A stretch of DNA of 10,534 bases from Fidelibacterota bacterium UBA2125 (lineage in GTDB: Bacteria; Fidelibacterota; Marinisomatia; Marinisomatales; S15-B10), in the NCBI GenBank assembly GCA_002329125.1, contig DCXX01000132.1, forward strand, positions 1 through 10,534, given 5' to 3'. The position numbers and the translations under genes were made by a program. The notes under the pieces were generated by a model. The model was given only the letters and a program-made list of their open reading frames with translations, had not been told where the DNA came from and searched no databases. This document shows, piece by piece, positions 7,063 through 10,534 of this stretch. The first letter of the stretch is position 1. Each line of letters starts with the position of its first letter.

Positions 7063-9245
7063 TGCGTGTAGCTGATCTCATCCCTACTGTTACTGGCTCC
7101 TACCCAAAGGATTTTCTTCAGTTGGTTAAACTGGTGGATGTTCATCAGAAGAATAACGGTGAGGATCTCGTGATACAACTTTGGCCTGCCTATCAGTACA
7201 GCAAGAATAGCCACGAGGGGCAGCTGAGAAAATCGGGCCGACCCTATTTTGAACACTGTATCTCTGTAGCGCAGTTGCTTGCTGAGTGGAATATGGACAT
7301 GCACACAATTGTTGGCGGTATGCTACATGACTGTATAGAGGATACCAACGCTTCTTATGATGAGATAAAAAAAGAATTTGGTGAAGAAGTTGCCGAACTC
7401 GTGGATGGCGTTACCAAGTTGGGCGGAGTGGAGTTTGACAGCAGGAAAGAGAAGCAGGCGGAGAACCTTATGAAAATGTTTCTCTCTATGGCAAAAGATC
7501 TTCGGGTTGTCATTATCAAGTTTGCTGACCGTCTCCACAATATGCGCACAATAGAGTATCTGCCGCTCATTAAGCAGCGGCGTATTGCTGTTGAAACAAG
7601 AGACGTCTATTCGCCCCTGGCGCACCGTCTCGGTATGTTCCAGATCAAAAGCGAACTTGATGATCTTGTGCTTAATGCATTGGAGCCGGATGCCTATAAA
7701 GAGATAGAGAAACTCCTCAAATCCACTGGTGGAAAGCGAAAGAAAACGCTAAAGGAGATCACAGAACCTATTAAGCAGAAACTCGGAGACCACAACGTCA
7801 CCTATAACCTCAAGACCCGGCTGAAATCCCATGCGTCCATCCACAACAAAATGGTGTCTCGGGAAAAACTTTTTGATGAAATTTATGACATCTTTGCCCT
7901 GAGAATTATCGTCAGCGATGTACCGGAGTGCTACTCAGCTCTGGGACTAATCCATCAACTTTTTACACCGGTCCATGAAAGGTTTAAGGACTTCCTTGCC
8001 AGGCCTAAGATCAACGGTTATCAGTCGCTTCATACAACAGTGATAGGACCGTCCGGAAAGATGGTTGAGATTCAGATCAGAACTGAAGAGATGGATCGCA
8101 CCGCCGAGATTGGTGTGGCTGCCCATTGGAAATATAAGGAAAATGGGAAGAAGAAGGGTGATATGGATAGACATGTCCAATGGCTGAGGGATCTTGTGTC
8201 CATCCTGAGTGACGAGTCTGCTGATCCTGGTGAATTCATGAATCTCCTAAAAATCGATCTGTTTCAAAATGAGGTTTTTGTTTTCACTCCTGCCGGCGAT
8301 CTTGTTCAGCTACCATCAGGTTCAACGCCCATCGATTTCGCCTACGACGTCCACACCGAAGTGGGGCATCATTGTCTCAGCGCAAAAATAGACGGACGAA
8401 TCGTCCCTCTGAATACTGAGCTAAAGAGTGGTCAGACAGTGGAGATAATAGCCTCCGATTCTCAAACTCCCAGTGCTGCTTGGCTGAAATTTGTTATAAC
8501 AACCAAAGCGCGAACCCACATACGGCGCTGGCACCGCCGATCACAGAAAGAAGAAAGTGCCAAACTCGGCAAGGAGATTCTTGAAAAAACACTACGACGC
8601 ATGAAGCAGATTGATAGATTGAAGGAGCTAATGTCTGATCCCGTAGCAGCCGGCTATGGAGATGAAGAATCCATGCTGGTGGCACTGGGCAGTGGGCAGG
8701 CTACCGTAAGAGAAATCATTCGTAAAGCGTTTCCCCAGGTTTCAGAAGCGGACATTAAAGAAGTAAAAGAAAAACGGTCCTTTTTAGATATTGCGCGCCG
8801 AAGTGCCAGAGGTGTGAGGGTTCAGGGTATTGACAACATTCTCATCAATTTCGGCAAATGCTGCAACCCTATACCCGGTGATGAGATTGTAGGCTTTGTC
8901 ACTCGTGGTCGCGGTGTTACGGTCCACCGGGCCGAATGTCAAAACCTGCCCATAATGAGCGAATCTTCTGACCGATTTCTGGAAGTTGATTGGGATGTGG
9001 CGCGGAAGACAGAATTCCTTTCTCAGCTTAAGGTGATTGCTGAAGATAGAAAAGCGTACCTTAAGGATATTACGGAAGCCATCTCGGGACTCAGTGTAAA
9101 TATCACTAGTGTAGACGTTAAGGTGGAAGATGCAATGGCTATGTGTATGATTGTTATTTTGGTTCCTAACGTCCGAAGACTCAATATGGTGATCAAAAAG
9201 ATCGAGAACATTCCCGGTACTGTTAGCATTCAGAGGGCAACGTGA
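7062..9245 (+). CDS. Bifunctional (p)ppGpp synthetase/hydrolase, Rel/SpoT family
   Basis: Makes and degrades the alarmone (p)ppGpp. At 727 residues it is a full-length long RSH protein. The hydrolase domain looks active: H65, H89-D90, E93-D94 and D156 in FADRLHNMRT match the metal-binding HD set. The synthetase shows R253, K255, S259 and K263 of the ATP-binding loop, D276 in the IYD motif, RFKD at 307-310, INGYQSLHT, and E336 in VEIQIRT. The RxKD form of the 307-310 motif marks bifunctional enzymes, whereas synthetase-only RelA has ExDD. Next come a TGS domain (FVFTPAGDLVQLPSGSTPIDFA, DVHTEVGHHCLSA), a helical part, the zinc-finger-like CCNPIPGDEIVG (C600, C601) ending in HRAEC (H622, C626), and a C-terminal ACT domain (about 655-727). 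It follows dnaB with a one-base overlap and shares GTGA with the next gene. In a genome with a single long RSH it would be called rel. Confidence 0.96.
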   Translation: MRVADLIPTVTGSYPKDFLQLVKLVDVHQKNNGEDLVIQLWPAYQYSKNSHEGQLRKSGRPYFEHCISVAQLLAEWNMDMHTIVGGMLHDCIEDTNASYDEIKKEFGEEVAELVDGVTKLGGVEFDSRKEKQAENLMKMFLSMAKDLRVVIIKFADRLHNMRTIEYLPLIKQRRIAVETRDVYSPLAHRLGMFQIKSELDDLVLNALEPDAYKEIEKLLKSTGGKRKKTLKEITEPIKQKLGDHNVTYNLKTRLKSHASIHNKMVSREKLFDEIYDIFALRIIVSDVPECYSALGLIHQLFTPVHERFKDFLARPKINGYQSLHTTVIGPSGKMVEIQIRTEEMDRTAEIGVAAHWKYKENGKKKGDMDRHVQWLRDLVSILSDESADPGEFMNLLKIDLFQNEVFVFTPAGDLVQLPSGSTPIDFAYDVHTEVGHHCLSAKIDGRIVPLNTELKSGQTVEIIASDSQTPSAAWLKFVITTKARTHIRRWHRRSQKEESAKLGKEILEKTLRRMKQIDRLKELMSDPVAAGYGDEESMLVALGSGQATVREIIRKAFPQVSEADIKEVKEKRSFLDIARRSARGVRVQGIDNILINFGKCCNPIPGDEIVGFVTRGRGVTVHRAECQNLPIMSESSDRFLEVDWDVARKTEFLSQLKVIAEDRKAYLKDITEAISGLSVNITSVDVKVEDAMAMCMIVILVPNVRRLNMVIKKIENIPGTVSIQRAT
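9232..9237 (+). promoter_or_regulatory. Ribosome binding site of the HU/IHF-family gene
   Basis: AGAGGG inside the end of rel precedes the GTG at 9242 by only 4 nt, which is closer than usual. No other start in this frame keeps the conserved N-terminal helix, so the GTG is accepted. Coupling with rel through the GTGA overlap may compensate. Confidence 0.5.
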
Positions 9246-9550
9246 AAAAAAAGAATTATACCAAGAAAGAAATAGCTAAGCAGGTGGCGGGCCGTCTCGA
9301 TCTGCCGACATCGAAAACACATGAAATTGTGGCTGAAACATTTAATGTAATGCGCGAAATGATGAGCGAAGATCGGGACATTACCCGGATTGAGCTTCGA
9401 AACTTTGGAACTTTCTCTGTTAAACCGGCAAAAGCAAAACCGCGGGCGAGGAATCCCAGGACCAACGAGGAGGTTTATGTACCGCCTCACCGGAAGTCAC
9501 ACTTTAAGCCGGGCAAACTGCTCAAATCCTCCCTCAGGAAACCGCTCTAA
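9242..9550 (+). CDS. HU/IHF-family DNA-bending protein
   Basis: Small basic nucleoid protein that binds as a dimer in the minor groove and bends DNA. The 102 residues are slightly longer than E. coli HU (90) and close to IHF size. The N-terminal helices (residues 6-45) start with TKKEIAKQVA; the core signature is IELRNFGTFSV (50-60); the DNA-gripping arm is PRARNPRTNEEV (67-78), with P72 as the expected intercalating proline; and FKPGKLLKSSL (88-98) is the final helix. The N-terminus MKKKNYTKK is unusually lysine-rich. From sequence alone I cannot say whether it acts as a homodimeric HU or an IHF-like sequence-specific protein. It starts with GTG inside the rel stop (GTGA, 9242-9245) and is followed by ruvX after 18 nt. 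Confidence 0.92.
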   Translation: MKKKNYTKKEIAKQVAGRLDLPTSKTHEIVAETFNVMREMMSEDRDITRIELRNFGTFSVKPAKAKPRARNPRTNEEVYVPPHRKSHFKPGKLLKSSLRKPL

Positions 9551-9568
9551 ATAAGATTTGGGCCCAAT

Positions 9569-9985
9569 ATGGGAAGACTCCTGGGCATCGATTACGGTGA
9601 TAAGAGAGTGGGCCTCGCCATCTCTGATCCCACCGGAACCATCGCTTCCGCCCTTGATACCATCCTATTCAAATCAAAAGAGGACCTTTTTCAACAGTTG
9701 AAAGAGCGAGTTGTATCAGAAGATATAGCAGGTGTGGTGGTAGGGATGCCTTTCGGGATGAAAGGTCAGGTGACAGCACAGACTGAGACAGTGCAACAAT
9801 TCATAACCGAACTTCGTGGTCAACTGTCTATTTCTGTTGACTCCGCAGATGAGAGGCTCAGTTCTGTGGAAGCCGGCCGCATCCTTCGGGAACAGGGGCA
9901 TCAGCCGAGCCGTAACAAAGGCATGGTCGATTCAACAGCGGCGGCGATCATTCTTCAAAGTTATTTGGACGGGAAGAAACAGTGA
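9569..9985 (+). CDS. ruvX: Pre-16S rRNA processing nuclease RuvX (YqgF)
   Basis: YqgF/RuvX-family RNase H-fold nuclease, needed in E. coli for maturing the 5' end of 16S rRNA; it was first named as a putative Holliday junction resolvase. It has 138 residues, typical length. Catalytic acidic residues are visible: D8 in LLGIDYG, the DERLSSVEA motif (residues 94-102) with its Asp/Glu, and D121 in MVDSTAAAIILQSYL. VVVGMPFGMKG (56-66) corresponds to the family's GxPxxxxG loop. The ATG at 9569 lies 18 nt after the previous stop; only a weak GGG at 9560-9562 could serve as ribosome binding site. The stop overlaps the lnt GTG as GTGA. Confidence 0.95.
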   Translation: MGRLLGIDYGDKRVGLAISDPTGTIASALDTILFKSKEDLFQQLKERVVSEDIAGVVVGMPFGMKGQVTAQTETVQQFITELRGQLSISVDSADERLSSVEAGRILREQGHQPSRNKGMVDSTAAAIILQSYLDGKKQ

Positions 9986-10534
9986 TAAAACATCTGGCAA
10001 AATTAAAAAGCTGGCAGCTTGCTATTCTATCGGGTTTTCTCATTGGCGCTTCATTCCCGCCGTTCAAGCTCGGGTTTCTCGCTTGGATTGGTCTCATCCC
10101 CTTCATCAGGGCTGTTTTTCGCCTGACTCCCTGGAAAGCGGCTGGTGTGGGCTGCCTTACCGGTTTTGTCACCAATGTTTTGGCACTTCACTGGCTCTCA
10201 TTTAACATCGGTGCTTCATTTCCCGTTGTGTTCACAGCCATGATGGCTGCGGCAATCTATCTCGCCATCTTTTGGGCCATCTTTTCTTTTTTGTTTTCGT
10301 GGATTCACCTCCAGAGTGGGGCTGGCCTTGTGCTCATGCCTTTTCTCTGGGTGACACTCGAATATGGAATGTCCCTTGGACCCATGGGGTTTCCATGGGT
10401 TTCGCTGGCCACTACACAGACCGATTATCTTCCTGTTATCCAGTTGGCTGAGTGGACCGGTATCTATGGAATCTCCTTTTGGCTAGTTACCGTGAATGTG
10501 ATTCTTTACGGCCTACTGACGTTCCCCCGGACAG
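9982..10534 (+). CDS. lnt: Apolipoprotein N-acyltransferase Lnt, 3' end outside window
   Basis: Lnt adds the third acyl chain to lipoproteins in the inner membrane of diderm bacteria, the step before Lol transport to the outer membrane. The frame opens at GTG 9982 inside the ruvX stop and stays open to the last base, giving 184 complete codons. It shows the N-terminal membrane domain: hydrophobic segments at roughly residues 13-27, 30-47, 54-70, 80-106, 114-127 and 161-180. Family landmarks are FPPF (25-28), LHWLSFNIG (69-77), and WVTLEYG followed by GPMGFPWVSLATTQ (133-146), then the LAEWTGIYGISF stretch (155-166). The C-terminal nitrilase-like domain with the Glu-Lys-Cys catalytic triad lies downstream and cannot be checked. 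The ribosome binding site is weak, so coupling to ruvX is likely. Confidence 0.92.
   Translation, partial: MIKHLAKLKSWQLAILSGFLIGASFPPFKLGFLAWIGLIPFIRAVFRLTPWKAAGVGCLTGFVTNVLALHWLSFNIGASFPVVFTAMMAAAIYLAIFWAIFSFLFSWIHLQSGAGLVLMPFLWVTLEYGMSLGPMGFPWVSLATTQTDYLPVIQLAEWTGIYGISFWLVTVNVILYGLLTFPRT

Noticed and set aside
9245..9253. A run of eight A followed by G at the start of the HU-family gene, which fits an A-AAA-AAG slippery heptamer
   Set aside because: It encodes the ordinary lysine-rich N-terminus, there is no useful alternative frame or evident stimulatory hairpin, and the normal frame gives a complete protein.
9816..10205. A 129-codon plus-strand open frame across the ruvX-lnt junction
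   Set aside because: It is out of frame with both ruvX and lnt, whose products are clearly recognisable, and it has no domain or ribosome binding site of its own.

Overview
This window reads as an ordinary stretch of bacterial core chromosome. All eleven recognisable genes lie on the + strand and are packed almost without gaps. In order they are: mutS (5' end outside the window), a PorV/PorQ-like outer-membrane barrel protein, yicC, gmk, rpoZ, a family-4 uracil-DNA glycosylase, dnaB, a long bifunctional rel/spoT, an HU/IHF-family gene, ruvX (yqgF) and lnt (3' end outside the window). I see no mobile element, CRISPR array, tRNA, rRNA or sign of recent transfer, and no previously undescribed system.

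The organism is probably a diderm of the FCB (Fibrobacterota-Chlorobiota-Bacteroidota) neighbourhood. An outer-membrane PorV-like protein and an apolipoprotein N-acyltransferase both imply an outer membrane. The PorV/PorQ family, the MutS signature (GASDNLAGGEST) and the style of the Rel protein fit that group; a Marinimicrobia (SAR406)-like lineage is a reasonable guess but is not proven here. Half of the ten visible start codons are GTG (rpoZ, udg, dnaB, the HU-family gene, lnt).

Layout: positions 1-2151 carry mutS without its mismatch-recognition N-terminus; the barrel protein overlaps its end by 11 nt and runs to 3181. The only real gap is 3182-3285, about 104 bp and about 31% GC by hand count, and it is the likeliest place for a promoter. 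From yicC (3286) to the window end the genes overlap or are separated by at most 18 nt, which suggests one long, translationally coupled transcription unit.

Functionally, the run combines RNA turnover and rRNA processing (YicC, RuvX), GTP supply (Gmk), RNA polymerase assembly (omega), DNA repair and replication (MutS, UDG, DnaB), alarmone control ((p)ppGpp synthetase/hydrolase), nucleoid structure (HU/IHF) and envelope lipoprotein maturation (Lnt). The gmk-rpoZ-rel/spoT grouping recalls the gmk-rpoZ-spoT arrangement of enterobacteria, but here udg and dnaB sit between rpoZ and rel.
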